Shown here piece after piece: positions 39,201 through 48,462 of a stretch of 64,000 nucleotides of DNA. Position numbers and translations under genes: made by a program. Location of the stretch: positions 12,854,536 through 12,918,535 of the forward strand of contig NC_064534.1 of NCBI RefSeq assembly GCF_023856365.1, in the 5' to 3' direction. This stretch comes from Brienomyrus brachyistius (taxonomy: Eukaryota > Chordata > Actinopteri > Osteoglossiformes > Mormyridae). The stretch's first letter is position 1; each line of letters opens with the position of its first letter. The notes under the pieces are model-generated. The model did not search any database. It was not told the origin of the DNA and saw nothing but the letters and a program-made list of their open reading frames with translations.

Positions 39201-40006
39201 TGCTTCCACTTTAAGAAAGGTGTGCAGCGGAAACAGTGTGTAGTAACGGCATCTGGGTGAAATGAATCACCGTGTGGATGAACATTATAACCGTTTTTCT
39301 TTTTTTCTTACTTTCCCAGGCAGATTACCGTCTAATCGACATTTGTATATTACATGCATAAAACGGACGGCGTCGCTATTTACTAAATTTTGATTCTAAT
39401 AATACAGTACAGCCATTTCCTACGCTTTTCAAGTTGCATTACTGTACAAATAAAATTACCGAACTGTGTGTGATTCAAATGTGTGATAATACAGCACAGT
39501 ACTGTACCTAATACTCAATTCAGTTCAATTTTTATTTATACAGTGCATTTTCACAACGTTACATGGTCTCAAAGCGCTGTGGTTTCGCTGCTGCCTCTCG
39601 GTGGCTCATTTTTGGCGGTTTATCATAATCTTTGAGTCCATTTGTCAGGAATGATTCTGTCCTGTGTGTTTTGATCCATATAAGTGATTAATCCCTGTAA
39701 CTGTGACCACAATATGCAGTTTCCGCGGCATTATGAACTTGTATTACAGTGAGTGGATAGCATGGTGCCCCCTGCTGGTGTTCGTCTGCCATCATACCCA
39801 TTTCTTCCCACAGGAACCTGGCAGTGCGCATCGCGGACGAACGCTACCGCCACCCCGAGTGCTACACCTGCTCTGAGTGCGACCTAAACCTGAAGATGCG
39901 AGGCCACTTCTGGGTGGGGGATGAGATGTTCTGCGAGAAGCACGCCCGGCAGCGGTACCAGGGCCCAGGCGCCAATTACAGGGCCCCCGTTTCCCCCCAC
40001 CACTGA
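12384..40006 (+). CDS. pdlim2: PDZ and LIM domain protein 2 (PDLIM2), complete
   Basis: PDLIM2 (mystique/SLIM) links to actin structures through its PDZ domain. In mammals it also acts in the nucleus in ubiquitin-dependent loss of RelA and STAT4. Nine coding segments join with matching phases: 12384-12476, 14276-14427, 18768-18837, 20599-20750, 22255-22324, 34489-34607, 38379-38518, 39005-39113 and 39814-40006 (1098 nt, 365 residues plus stop; human is about 350). Residues 1 to about 82 are PDZ with PWGF at 12-15. Residues 83-220 are a Ser/Pro-rich linker. Residues 230-264 hold the conserved [14 protein letters not shown] and [19 protein letters not shown] block. A single LIM domain follows with ligands C294, C297, H315, C318, C321, C324, C342 and H345, exactly the CX2C-X17-HX2C-X2-CX2C-X17-CX2H pattern. 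An additional alternative exon in the 12 kb intron after 22324 cannot be excluded. Confidence 0.96.
12477..14275 (+). other. pdlim2: pdlim2 intron 2
   Basis: 1.8 kb with C-runs near 12860-12881 and no supported feature. Open frames on both strands near 12290-12940 are low-complexity shadows. Confidence 0.6.
14276..14427 (+). CDS. pdlim2: pdlim2 exon 3: PDZ core
   Basis: The acceptor is CGTTAG and the donor AAAAG|GTGAGC; phase 0 in, 2 out. It encodes [20 protein letters not shown] then [20 protein letters not shown] and [20 protein letters not shown] is the hallmark PDZ GD-I-x-x-I-N-G strand/turn. Confidence 0.95.
15031..15070. repeat. (GT)20 microsatellite
   Basis: Forty bases of uninterrupted GT in pdlim2 intron 3. 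Confidence 0.95.
15884..16168 (+). repeat. Tc1 left terminal inverted repeat, 285 bp
   Basis: It pairs with 16768-17052 in reverse complement over its whole length. The outer end is CACTGAACAAAAATATAAAC and the inner end CCCTGGAATGTGCAGTTTT. Confidence 0.95.
16182..16733 (+). pseudogene. Tc1-like transposase with internal deletion
   Basis: The frame opens at ATG 16182 ([20 protein letters not shown]) and runs 183 codons, against roughly 330-350 for complete Tc1-type transposases. The N-terminus is a paired-like helix-turn-helix ([20 protein letters not shown]). After [11 protein letters not shown] the frame jumps directly to DNARPH, the second catalytic Asp motif. It continues to [12 protein letters not shown], whose Glu is separated from that Asp by exactly 34 residues (DD34E). 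The region with the first catalytic Asp, about 150 residues, is absent, but the reading frame is kept. It should bind ends yet be catalytically dead; that is inference. Confidence 0.93.
16768..17052 (-). repeat. Tc1 right terminal inverted repeat, 285 bp
   Basis: Reverse-complement partner of 15884-16168, with the same length and nearly the same sequence. The visible changes are transitions in the outer quarter (for example CACTCTTG here versus CACTTTTG on the left). Confidence 0.95.
18768..18837 (+). CDS. pdlim2: pdlim2 exon 4: linker
   Basis: The acceptor is TTGCCAG and the donor CAG|GTCAGT; phase 2 in, 0 out. It encodes [20 protein letters not shown] and GRFQ. The SPGQTNG motif is shared with mammalian PDLIM2, which fixes the frame. 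Confidence 0.93.
18838..20598 (+). other. pdlim2: pdlim2 intron 4
   Basis: Contains a fragment of a common fish repeat near 18912-18960 (TTTATTTAGCAGATACTTTC followed by GTCCA) and a hAT-type MITE at 19805-19966. No exon seen. Confidence 0.6.
19805..19966. mobile_element. hAT-type MITE, 162 bp, perfect 8-bp duplication
   Basis: The left end CAGGGTTCTCCAATTCTGGT is inverted at the right end (reverse complement TAGGGTTTCCCCAATTCTGGT, with one inserted base). CTATAGAA occurs immediately on both sides (19797-19804 and 19967-19974). An 8-bp duplication plus CAG-type ends is the hAT signature. No coding capacity. Confidence 0.9.
20599..20750 (+). CDS. pdlim2: pdlim2 exon 5: Ser/Pro linker
   Basis: The acceptor is GCTATTCAG and the donor CAGAG|GTACAG; phase 0 in, 2 out. 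It encodes [20 protein letters not shown] and then [20 protein letters not shown]. The repeated SP motifs match the low-complexity linker of PDLIM2. Confidence 0.92.
21160..21490. other. Intronic CpG-rich patch
   Basis: Visibly dense in CG dinucleotides (for example GGCGATGAGGCGCGTCAGCC, ATCGCGGCGG, GGGCCGCGCTTCGCTGCCGA) in otherwise AT-richer introns. All frames are open over much of it, as expected for high GC. It could be a CpG island or internal promoter, or GC-rich foreign DNA; I recognise no protein. Confidence 0.5.
22101..22227. mobile_element. Half of a hAT-type MITE
   Basis: It begins CAGTGGTTGTCAAACTCGGT, a typical fish hAT-MITE end, preceded by GTCTAGAT (nnnTAnnn). The matching inverted right end is not visible, so the right half is lost or merged into the splice acceptor region of the exon at 22255. 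Confidence 0.65.
22255..22324 (+). CDS. pdlim2: pdlim2 exon 6: linker
   Basis: The acceptor is CTCTCAG and the donor CAG|GTAAAT; phase 2 in, 0 out. It encodes [20 protein letters not shown] then PYSQ. It is less conserved than the flanking exons, but length, phase and splice signals fit. Confidence 0.85.
22862..23326 (-). other. Unidentified 154-codon open frame
   Basis: A minus-strand frame from ATG 23326 with a hydrophobic N-terminal stretch ([20 protein letters not shown]) and otherwise ordinary amino-acid use (many His, Val, Gln; no simple repeats). It is long for this non-GC-rich intron. I do not recognise the protein. It may be a decayed transposon or captured gene, or chance. Confidence 0.2.
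23744..23882. mobile_element. hAT-type MITE, about 139 bp
   Basis: The right end read in reverse, CAGCATTTCCCAATATGGTC, pairs with the left CCCCGTTTCCCAATTC. Internal palindromes repeat TTTTTGCTCCCTC. It is related to the elements at 28535 and 47631. Flanks ATGTAGAC and CTGTACAC fit an eroded 8-bp duplication. Confidence 0.7.
26058..26193 (+). mobile_element. SINE 3' fragment
   Basis: It carries CCATCCAGGCTGTACCCCTG, CCTGGTGC, a diverged GGATAAGCGG region (ACCAGAGAAACTGGGCTGCA) and the tail GATGGATGGATGA. Same family as 51902-52266 but in the opposite orientation; 5'-truncated. Confidence 0.65.
28535..28693. mobile_element. hAT-type MITE, about 159 bp
   Basis: The left end CGGTGTTTTTCAACCCAGTT is inverted at the right end (CAACGTTTCTCAACCCCCAG in reverse). 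The inner arm AAAAATGTGGACTGTCTGG matches the element at 23744. A 12-base C-run sits inside. The target duplication is eroded (left TCTTAAAG). Confidence 0.65.
29969..29991. repeat. Poly(A) tract
   Basis: About 23 consecutive A after CTCCTTTTTT in pdlim2 intron 6. No retroposon body is recognisable upstream. Confidence 0.8.
33171..33202. repeat. (TG)16 microsatellite
   Basis: Uninterrupted TG steps followed by TGCGCGTGCG. Confidence 0.95.
33430..33540 (+). mobile_element. Degenerate SINE 3' end
   Basis: It ends in GGACGGACGGATGGATGA and has a weak body match (GGTTTCAGGCTAGGTGTGAC then CCTACGATG), similar to the 3' end of the 51902 family. Old and uncertain. Confidence 0.4.
34489..34607 (+). 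CDS. pdlim2: pdlim2 exon 7: Ser/Pro linker
   Basis: The acceptor is CCCTTCTAG and the donor CGCAG|GTAAGA; phase 0 in, 2 out. It encodes [20 protein letters not shown] and [19 protein letters not shown]. It is a proline/serine linker consistent with the position before the conserved DSEVYKM block. Confidence 0.9.
34708..36130 (-). mobile_element. L2/Rex-like LINE fragment, interrupted
   Basis: Reading the minus strand: [20 protein letters not shown] (RT motif A) at about 35994-36112. After an inserted repeat come [25 protein letters not shown] (catalytic FADD position), [59 protein letters not shown] and [16 protein letters not shown]. The 3' end near 34708 reads TGTGACAATTAAAGAATC, a typical terminus for such LINEs. 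It is 5'-truncated and has several frame breaks. No functional product expected. Confidence 0.85.
35733..35945. mobile_element. Dispersed fish repeat inserted in the LINE
   Basis: It starts CAATTCAATTAAATTTTATT then TACATAGCGCTTTTAACAAC and continues through GGAAGAAACCTTGAGAGGAA. This is a very common fish repeat whose class I cannot assign. It separates two parts of the LINE RT. A second short copy of its start is at about 39518-39580. Boundaries are approximate. Confidence 0.65.
38379..38518 (+). CDS. pdlim2: pdlim2 exon 8: conserved pre-LIM block
   Basis: The acceptor is TTCTCCAG and the donor AATG|GTGAGC; phase 2 in, 1 out. It encodes [20 protein letters not shown] then [20 protein letters not shown] and VLEADEN. 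This block is the signature region shared with mammalian PDLIM2 and other ALP-type proteins. Confidence 0.96.
38519..39004 (+). other. pdlim2: pdlim2 intron 8
   Basis: Contains a fragment of the GTGGGGACC repeat (about 38745-38800, TCTGTGAATGCAATCAAAAA) followed by a (GT)n tract at 38811-38834. Confidence 0.7.
39005..39113 (+). CDS. pdlim2: pdlim2 exon 9: start of LIM domain
   Basis: The acceptor is CCACACAG and the donor ATTGT|GTAAGA; phase 1 in, 2 out. It encodes [20 protein letters not shown] then [17 protein letters not shown]294 and C297 are the first two zinc ligands. Confidence 0.95.
39814..40006 (+). CDS. pdlim2: pdlim2 last exon: LIM domain and stop
   Basis: The acceptor is CTTCCCACAG. 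After the split Val codon it encodes [20 protein letters not shown] then [20 protein letters not shown] and EKHARQRY, ending ...APVSPHH and TGA. It carries six of the eight zinc ligands with canonical spacing. [11 protein letters not shown] and EKHARQRY are near-identical to mammalian PDLIM2. Confidence 0.97.
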
Positions 40007-40790
40007 AGGCCCTTGACGTCTCAGCCCTGCCCCCACCTGCCTTGCACCCGGGCTCTGGAGACTCTAAACATAGGCCAGGGGCCCGGGGCCAGGGGCCAGG
40101 GTGCTGATCCACGAGGCCTTAGCCATTTCTGTGCCCCCCCCACACACACACACAGACATTACTGGTTAGATATCAAGTGCTCTGAGGTTTTTTCCTGGTT
40201 ACAATCCATCACATGGCATTAGAATGCGAATGAGGTTGAAGGTGCTTCCTTCAGGCTCCGCCTCCACTGAAGCAGGCAGTGGGTGAAGTCAAAACAGGAA
40301 GGAGGCCAAGACCTCCAGCGACGTGACACGTGCTGGTTGCTTTGAAGGGAAGCGGTTTGAAATGTATCGTCACACTCATATACTTCTGTTTGTAAGGGTT
40401 TGGTGTCCCCCAGCTCCCCTCCCCAAATGTATGTAATGTATTAATGTATTGTATTAAATCCAGATGCCTTTACTTAAGCATTATAAGCACATTTAATAGG
40501 TTTGCCTTAATTGCTTTTATTGAATGAGGGACTATATCCGCGACTTTATAAATCTAGCCCTATAGTATGTATGTAAATATCTATCCTGGAAGTGCATGTC
40601 ACTGAGTGATGCCCCTCTTGCTGCCCGTTGGTTGCACCCTTAGATCCGTGCGAACAGGGGCTGGTGAGGTCCGTGGTGACAGCGGCGAGTACTTGGTGCA
40701 GGGACACTTTGATTCGCGTCGTATGTATATTGCATCTTTTGGAAATGCGAAGGTTCTTCATTTAGCAAATGTTAAGAAAGAAATATTAAA
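40007..40790 (+). other. pdlim2: pdlim2 3'UTR
   Basis: No coding signal. Candidate poly(A) hexamers are ATTAAA near 40453 and ATTAAA at 40785-40790. The end is inferred, not observed. Confidence 0.55.
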
Positions 40791-41514
40791 GATGTGCCTC
40801 TTCTCTAGAGTGTTGGCTCCTTTTCCTTCGGCCAGTGTGACTTTTCCTTAAAGCGCCCGGCTGATTCACATACTGCACTGCTGAGCGTCGGCCGCGGGCT
40901 CTCTGAGCGACAGTGCGACACTGGCACCGTAACGATCCTCTTCTGAATTCTTCTCAAGTCATGTAGTCATGCAAGTTGTCGGGTGAGTTCTGCAGAATCC
41001 TGTGCGCTACACCCTGCCACTCTGTCACGATTTGAGGAAATCGACTGCGTGTAAATGCCTCGTATTCTTTTTAAAATGCAGTGCCCATCCCTGCATGGTC
41101 ACGCCAAAGTGCTCGGAGGTTTCATGACGGGAGCAACATCATGAGTGAGCTGGCAGCAATTAAAGCTGAACGTGGTTGAAGGTACCAGGAAATTTTAGCC
41201 GATGCGTCTGTGTGCGGGGAAACGAATGAACGGGGAAACCTCTGGTGGTCTAAGGTCAGCTGGCTCCCTGCAGGGATATAGACATTGCACAAGCTAGGAA
41301 CAGGTGTGAGTAGTTAGTGCCGGGAGTCAATGTCACACTTATTGCTCTGGTAGGAAACTAGGGGCGATCTGTCAGCTGGTGGTGTGAGTCAGCGTGCAGG
41401 TCTTGCAACTTGATCTCCCTGGCTGGGCAAAGAGATGCTTAGTCTTGGTGGGGGAGGGGTGGGGAGCGAGATCAGTTGTGAAAATACTGTAGATGCATTA
41501 CTGTTATGTATGGA

Positions 41515-42700
41515 CTTGCAGTATTCCAAACCTTTTATCATTTGTACAATGAAATACTAGCTCATATACCTCCCCGAAGACATAGGCAATATATAATAAT
41601 GAAAACCGCAAATAGCATAATGGTGAATGACACCTTACATGCAATATGTACAGCATGCAAGTAATTTGCAGGATACATACAAGATGCAATAACATGCAAG
41701 TAAGACAAAAAGGAGCTGAGGTTAGAGTGGCAGTGGCTGCTAAGGAAGAAGCCTGGATGGTGATGGACCGGTGGAGTCTGCAGGGGAGGGAAAATATGAC
41801 TGGTGGATGACTGGGCTCTCATTGTGTGTGGGGGGCTTTTCTGAGGCAGAGCTCTCCTGATCTGTTAGCAGTGTCTCTCCAGTGGTGGTATGCGCTGTCC
41901 TTGTCACCCTCTGATACTGGGCTGAGCATCTGCTGCTACCCCAAGGAAGTGCTCAGAGTTGCCAGTGACATTCAGGTCTTCCTCAGACGTATGAGGGCGT
42001 AAGGGCATCGCTGGGCCGCCTTTAGCACAGTTTCCACGTGTTCAGCCTTTCCGACATCTTGGTTGACGGTAACTTCCCCGTTTTTAAGGTTGCTGAACCT
42101 CAACTCTGCAGCTCTGCTGATGCAGGTTTGATTGTGATCAGTCACTTTGCTTCCTGTAATGTGTGGTTTAGCTTTGTGGTTTTGCTGCTGTTTTAGGGAG
42201 AAGTTATTGTCCTGATCGCTTTTGTCAGGAGTTCCATCTCCTCCCCGCAGGCCATCCCATTTCTGTTGCCGATCCATCCCATAATGGTGGTGTCATCAGC
42301 AAGCTTCACAATGGAGGTTTAGGAGAAGCAGTTTATGGCCACAGCGTCAGGTATAGAGGGTGAAGCACAAAGGGATCTGCACATTGCCCTGAAACGTGCC
42401 ACTGTTAGGCACTGGGGCGACAGGGGTCCACTTGGCTGTTCCTACATGATGTGGTATGTTGGTGAGGAAGTCCGATTGCGGTGGGAACTGCTGAATCCTG
42501 GGCCTAAGAGCTTGGAGATAAGTCTGGAGAAGATGATCGGGTTGAATGCGGAACCGTAGTCCGTGAATAGCAGTCTGGCATGACAGTTGATCGTTTCCAG
42601 ATGAGTCAGGATGGTGTGAAGTGTGGAGGAAACGCCATCCTCTGCTGACCTGCTGTGACTGTCAACCACAGGTGTGGAGTCATGACAGCTTGTGCAGTGA
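41515..42700 (-). mobile_element. Second LINE remnant (L2/Rex-like)
   Basis: The minus strand encodes DGVSSTLHTILTHLETINCH then ARLLFTDYGSAFNPIIFSRL (RT motif A region). Further on it has VKLADDTTIMGWIGNRNG, with an intact ADD triad in another frame. The 3' flank resembles a LINE end (TATTTCATTGTACAAATGAT). Several frameshifts; non-functional. Confidence 0.75.
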
Positions 42701-42821
42701 TGTCGGTCATAACCAGTGTTTAGGCTATGCTAGTGTGACACTGAAGGGATTACTGAGGGATTATCAGTTTATTTGATGGAGTCCCAGAAAACCTGCTACA
42801 TAATCTAAGATTATGTGTGTA

Positions 42822-42830
<9 letters not shown>

Positions 42831-42862
<32 letters not shown>
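42831..42862. repeat. (GT)16 microsatellite
   Basis: Uninterrupted GT repeat adjoining the LINE remnant. Confidence 0.95.
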
Positions 42863-42863
<1 letters not shown>

Positions 42864-43551
42864 TGATAGATCAGTCTGGATAAGAACTCATCTTTCTATA
42901 CTTTTCTTAAAAATGGTAATGCAGTTTCTTATTGAATACGATTTACAGAGTAACAAAGCACAGAAGTATCGTTAATGTGGTCAATAGTATCAAAAACAGC
43001 ACTAAGATCGACACAGTCTTTATAAGCAGAAATCCCATGTGTCTTGGATGACACCTAATGAAAAGGAAGATGCAATCACGTCGCCAATTTTTATTTTTTT
43101 AGATATTTTTAAAGCTTTTAGATAATCGATCAGGTGAATCTTAGGGCTTGTATTTATTTAACTAAAAGGCTCGTTTATCATTCTTTTTTTGCATATTTTA
43201 TCTAAGGGGGAATCCTCTAGTAAATGTTTCCACTTGTCCATAGTGTTGTTTTAAAATGTTATCCACGTGCTTTGACGCTAGTTGACAGTTTGTATCCTTC
43301 GGGTTCGCTCACATACCACAAGAGGGCGCCCTTTTATTACTTTGAGAGTCACTTTCAGAATCAAGCATCAACTTATTCAGTAGCCAAGCAGCTGGTATGT
43401 CAATGCATTAGATATTAGTTGGTGTAATATAATTATTCTTCTGCATATTCAGTATTTTTGTCTGTTTGACTTCACATAATGTGTTTAAATTTTGATGAAT
43501 TTAAGGTACCAGGGTATTATGAACATTCAGATACTATCTATGGACACTGGA

Positions 43552-43884
43552 TCAAAAAAAATGATTAATCTGCAGCCCTGACACATAGATGGCTGGAGTC
43601 CAAATTCTATGCTTGTGTTCCTGCATCTGCTGCAGTTTTCCCCTGCAGAATTTCCTGCGATGCAGATGGAGGCTCAGGGTCATGTGGTACACTGCATTAA
43701 TGCCACCTTCTAATGGATCGAGGAGGCCCCTGACCTCTGAGACACTGGCCGGACCCTCCAGCTGCTGGGCCCAGGCCCTGGGGAGGGTGGGCGCCCTCGG
43801 GGTGCCTCTGTATCCACACACCTGTGCTGTCGGTCGCCGCTGCAGATGGAACAACCTCAGGCCGCCATGCAGTTTGTAATACAA
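43552..43884 (-). other. Unidentified open frame, 110 codons
   Basis: The minus strand encodes a non-repetitive peptide including PASVSEVRGLLDPLEGGINA then VYHMTLSLHLHRRKFCRGKL. The opposite strand is also open. Composition looks more protein-like than neighbouring shadows, but I do not recognise it and see no clear splice structure. It may be a transposon fragment or a lone exon. Confidence 0.2.
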
Positions 43885-45764
43885 GCCCTGAAAATTCTCT
43901 GCTGCAGTTTGACCTTCAGAAGCTCACAAATACAATAAAAAAGTCTATCAGTAAAAGATTGTACTGCCAGTGTAAAGCTCAGGAGTTCAGATCCCTGCTG
44001 ACACATAATTTGGGTCACACTTGGTGGGGCACAAATAGTATAGTATTATAGTCTTGCTTATGAATTGATTAACCACAAACTAAGTCTTTGTTACATACCG
44101 ATCTAATGCTTGTACTCTTGTTTTATCTGAAGCAGTTACTGTATTTGTTACTAAATTTGTTCATTATGTGAACAACTGAAGGAACAACTAAGGAACTAGT
44201 GAATAACAAGATAAATACTGATCTCATATTTGTTTGACGTTGCTGAATCATGACGCATCTTTTATCTCCAGTCGTGTATATTTTTGTTCATTATTGTACT
44301 TCAGTAGTAACTGAGTTATTACTAAGATTTTTGTCCCGTCAAGTAAAGTGTTACCCATCAATTGTAACTCTTCCCTCAATGCAAGTCAGTTTAGATAAAG
44401 GCATCAGATAAATGAATTAGTATTTTGTGAAATAGTGGAAGGAGATGGCAGACACATGTAGGCAGAAAGTGGATCGGGACATTAAGCATTACCTCATTAA
44501 TAAACTGATTCCCTGGTTCCCTATAATTAAAAAGACAACACAGAAGAATAAAGGGTGGCACTAATAAGGATTTCAGAGCCAGCAAATAACAGTGAAGTTG
44601 GAGGGTGATTTTATATTAGAATCCAGTATCTGCAGGCTGTTATATTCATTTTACGCCTCTGTCCACTAGATGGCGCTCCTTCTATAAGGGACAGATGGCT
44701 CGTGAGGTAAGGGATCTTTTTTTTTTTTTCACAGATGCCTGTCCTCACTTTTCCAATTTCCACATTTTGTCACATTTAATAAAGTGAGAGGGCGGCTTCG
44801 ATCTACCCCGACTTGTTTAGCTGGTGCTAAATTCTGACTGGCTGGAGCGTGATGATGAAAAAATGTTGGTGCTGGGTAGACATTTGCCGATTTGCGTAAG
44901 CAGCAAGCCAAAGTTCTTGGGTGACCCTCCCGCTACCTGTCCATCTCCTTGCCCCCCCCCCCCCCCCCCCCCTAGATCATGCGCGCACTCAAAGACAGAT
45001 GTTCCAACCAATGAGAAACTGATTTTGGGGGAGGGGGAATGGGGTGAAATAGTGATTGCGTGTCAGAGGAAACCATGCCGGACTCCCTTGCACAAGTCCC
45101 CTTTGTCTCCCTCCCATATTCCCCCCAAGAGCTGTTCACCTTTCCCTGCCAGCCATCTTCCATGTTCCTGTTTTCCACCTGGAATGGGGTCCAGATGTGT
45201 AGCAGAACGAGGGAGCGAGATCCCTGGCTGGGTTATGAGAGGCATGGAAGTAAGGAGGCAGGAATCGAGCGGGGGGTGGGGGGGGGGGGGGGAATGTTGG
45301 ACCGACATAAAAGTTTGTCTGGATGCCATTAAGTACAATTTGATGTAATGTGCAGTTTGGGACGTGCCATTGAAAATGGAAACTGCACACCAGATGAGAG
45401 AGATTTTGGGGGCTGGTGCTCTGAAGCAGGGTGTTGTACTTCAGGCCTTCCTCAATGGGGCTGTATAAACATCTCTGTGTTTAGCCGCTGAGCAGGCGCC
45501 GCTACTCGCCTTCTGGTTTCCTTAAGTAGTCAGGCAGGCGTTCCCAGCCTGCCCCGGTGTACAGTATCACACGCAGGAATAATGTGGGGGGGCTGCAGCT
45601 CACGGTTCCACATACACTGTGCCTTTTGTGAGGGGTTGGAGTGGTGGGCGTGGCAGCAAGAGCCCATCCTTTGCCCTTGGATGTGGCACTGCATGATGAC
45701 CCGTCCCAGTCCACCTACTCAGCTACTGGCTGACCAGCTAAGCTATCAGGATTTGAAATGTTTG

Positions 45765-46100
45765 TTGGGAATCTGTGTGCATTTGCTTGTAAGATATCTC
45801 TGTGTGTTTGCTTGTAAGATATGTCTGTGTGTTTGCTTGTCGGGTATCTCTGTTTGCTTGTAGGGTATCTGTCTGTCTGCTTGTTGGTCTCTGTTTGCTT
45901 AAAGGGTATCTCTGTGGGTTTTCTTGTCAGGAATCTCTGTCTGCTAGGTAGTCTGCTTGTTGAGTATCTGTCTGTTTGCTTGTAGGGTATCTCTGTCTGC
46001 TTGTAGCATATCTGTCTACTTGTAGGGTATCTCTGTTTGCATTTAGGGTTTCTGTCTGTGCTTGTTGGGTATCTCTGTGTTTCCTTGTAGGATATCTGTG
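45765..46100. repeat. Minisatellite, about 25-30 bp unit
   Basis: Degenerate tandem copies of TTTGCTTGTAAGATATCTCT plus GTGTG, with variants GGGTATCTCTGTCTGC. About a dozen units. Confidence 0.85.
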
Positions 46101-46109
46101 GGTCTTTGC

Positions 46110-46334
46110 ATATCCTCCCCATGTTTGCATGGGTCTCCTTCATGTCATCTCATGCCAAAAACATGCACTTAAGTGAACTGGTTTCTCCACATTGTCCTTA
46201 ATCAGAGATTCTGCACATGAATGTGTGCCCTCGCACCTTCTGCCCATCCCGGGTGTCCCCCTGCATCATGGTCTCTGCTTCTTCATCATGACCCTGCACA
46301 GGATAAGCACTCATGGAAAATAGATAGATGGCTT
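46110..46334 (+). mobile_element. Old SINE copy, plus orientation
   Basis: Landmarks in order: CCCCATGTTTGCATGGGTCT, CCAAAAACATGCA, CCCATCCCGGGTGTCCCCCT, CCCTGCACAGGATAAGCA, and the tail AAAATAGATAGATGG. Same family as 51902-52266, strongly diverged and lacking the tRNA-like head. Confidence 0.65.
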
Positions 46335-47630
46335 GTCTTGATTTCTTCCATTAATAAAAATATCCTTAATAATAAAGAATGGTATTAAATCTTGCACAGC
46401 ACTTCACACTCGACACAGCTTCTTGAATACCTGCACGCCGTACCCCCCAGGCATACTAATGCGTAAAGTGTATCCACGGCAAGACCCTTTGTAGTGGGAA
46501 GGGGCAGGGGGAGAGAAGTGAGAAAGCAAATTGTTTCAATTACTCTGTATAACTTTGCTGTGCTAAGTTAGTGACATGATTTCATATGCTGAACACGTGA
46601 GGACTCCCGTGTGAGGACGGCATGGTTACCACGCTGCATTGTCCCATAGTCTCCTTCTGAATGGAGCAGATGTACTTCCTTAAAATAACAATCGCGGTCT
46701 AATCGTGCTAAACAGAGACCTTTAGCCAGAAATGCTACAAATTGGGCAAAACTGGTGAACGAATAGCCTGTTTAAAAAAGACTCTTCGGTGAACAGGCCT
46801 TAAGAATGGCTACACGTCTGAGATTTTACAATAGGTAATGGGGGTTTCTCTGAAATTGTAAGACCATGTTTATATGCTTGGAGTTTAATTACTTTTCATA
46901 AACAGTAATGTATTCCACTTGGAGTAAAAATTAAAATTAAATGATGAAGATGCTTTATTTACCATCTGCACAAGAGTGTGTGTGTGTGTATGTATATGTA
47001 CATACATACTCACACAGATATACAGTTGAGAACTAAGCTTAATGGCATTGTTGCCTTAATGTCTCAATAAAGTCCTTTCTTGAGGATCTCACAGAATATC
47101 CTACATTGATGATCTGCGTGTGAGAGCTGAGGGTTTAGCTGATGCTGACATAGTGGACGGGTACATTTTTAGGAACATGATTAATAGCAATCATTGTAGC
47201 TTGTTTGACCCTGCAGAAGGAGTTAGTTGGGGTTAAATGCCTACCACTGCCCCTAAGGGTGGTGACGAAGAACAAATGTGGCAGAAGAAAGAGACGGAAA
47301 GATAGTCTGACTCCGTATGGGGCTCAAGTAAGTCCTGCTGCATTGGCTTTGACGTCTGAAGTGAAAGATGGAGATGGCCAAGGGCTGGTAAATTTGGGGA
47401 AGCCGGTTTCTCTCGTGTGCAAGCAAAGTGTTGACATGAGGTCCAGGCACTTTTATATAAGCACTGAGAGAAGCAATTGGGAGCGGGTCTGCGTCATAAA
47501 CCTTTGTGTTCAGTCATTCTTAGGCTCAGGTGTTGCATCCACAGTTTCTCCAGCCAGGCAGGCTGCTTTGATCTTGGTAATTTCTTACCTTATTAAGAGT
47601 CTACATCACTGGAAGGAAATCTGTCTAGAG

Positions 47631-47761
47631 CAGCGTTTTCCAATTCGGTCCTCCGGGAACCATAACTACTCCCCACATTTTTGCTCCCTCAGATCCCTGC
47701 CCTGGGAGGAAGCAAAAAGATGGAATATCTGGGTCCCCAAAGACCGGATTGGGAAGCACTG
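47631..47761. mobile_element. hAT-type MITE, 131 bp
   Basis: The left end CAGCGTTTTCCAATTCGGTC is inverted at the right end (CAGTGCTTCCCAATCCGGTC in reverse). GTCTAGAG (47623-47630) and GTCTAGGG (47762-47769) form an 8-bp duplication with one change. No coding capacity. Confidence 0.9.
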
Positions 47762-48364
47762 GTCTAGGGTAAACACACTTTGTCAACTTGGGTTTACATC
47801 AGTCTGTGCTCAACAAGGTGCTGTATCGTTATATGACATCGTTATTTTATCGATATTAATATAATATCGTTATATTGTCTTGCTCTAAAATATATTTATG
47901 TCAACGTTTTTAAAATAATGTGGAAACTACTGGTGCTTTTTCTCACGTCGTAAAATGCTACAATCTGGGTCAACAAAGTCACTTCTTATCTCTGAAAGCA
48001 TTGTTGGCTAAGTCTCCCTCGCAAAGAAGATCTTATAATCTCGATGGGATTTTCCTGATAAAATAAAGGCAAAAAGAAAAACCTCGATCAACAATAAATT
48101 GTAATTTAAGCAGACAAAGCATGTATGAACGGACGGCTTGCGCGTCTGTAAATTCCGTCAATGGGCAAGGAGCCATCCGGCGCATGTCCGTGAACCCCAT
48201 GCGGTACTCGGCCGATGTGCCGCGTTAAATTCTTCCAGATTCCAGGCAATTGGCGTAGCAGCGGGAAGGTTAATTCGCTGTCGCTCGCCTGCTATCACGA
48301 CGGGGCAACCCAGGTGTGGCAGGCAGCTGCATTGGCAAGTCTACTGGGCGCATGTACGGAACAT

Positions 48365-48385
48365 GTGTGTGTGTGTGTGTGTATG

Positions 48386-48457
<72 letters not shown>
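48365..48457. repeat. Compound (GT)n-(AT)n microsatellite
   Basis: (GT)9, then two GTAT-type steps, then about 69 bases of uninterrupted AT. Self-complementary, so it could form a hairpin. Confidence 0.95.

Positions 48458-48462
<5 letters not shown>

Noticed and set aside
45060..45348. Overlapping open frames near the C-run and G-run at 44948-45292
   Set aside because: Low-complexity Pro/Gly translation of homopolymers on both strands.
47205..47864. 219-codon plus-strand open frame, among the longest in the window
   Set aside because: Its 3' half runs through the MITE at 47631-47761, there is no recognisable domain, and composition changes at the MITE border. Most likely chance.
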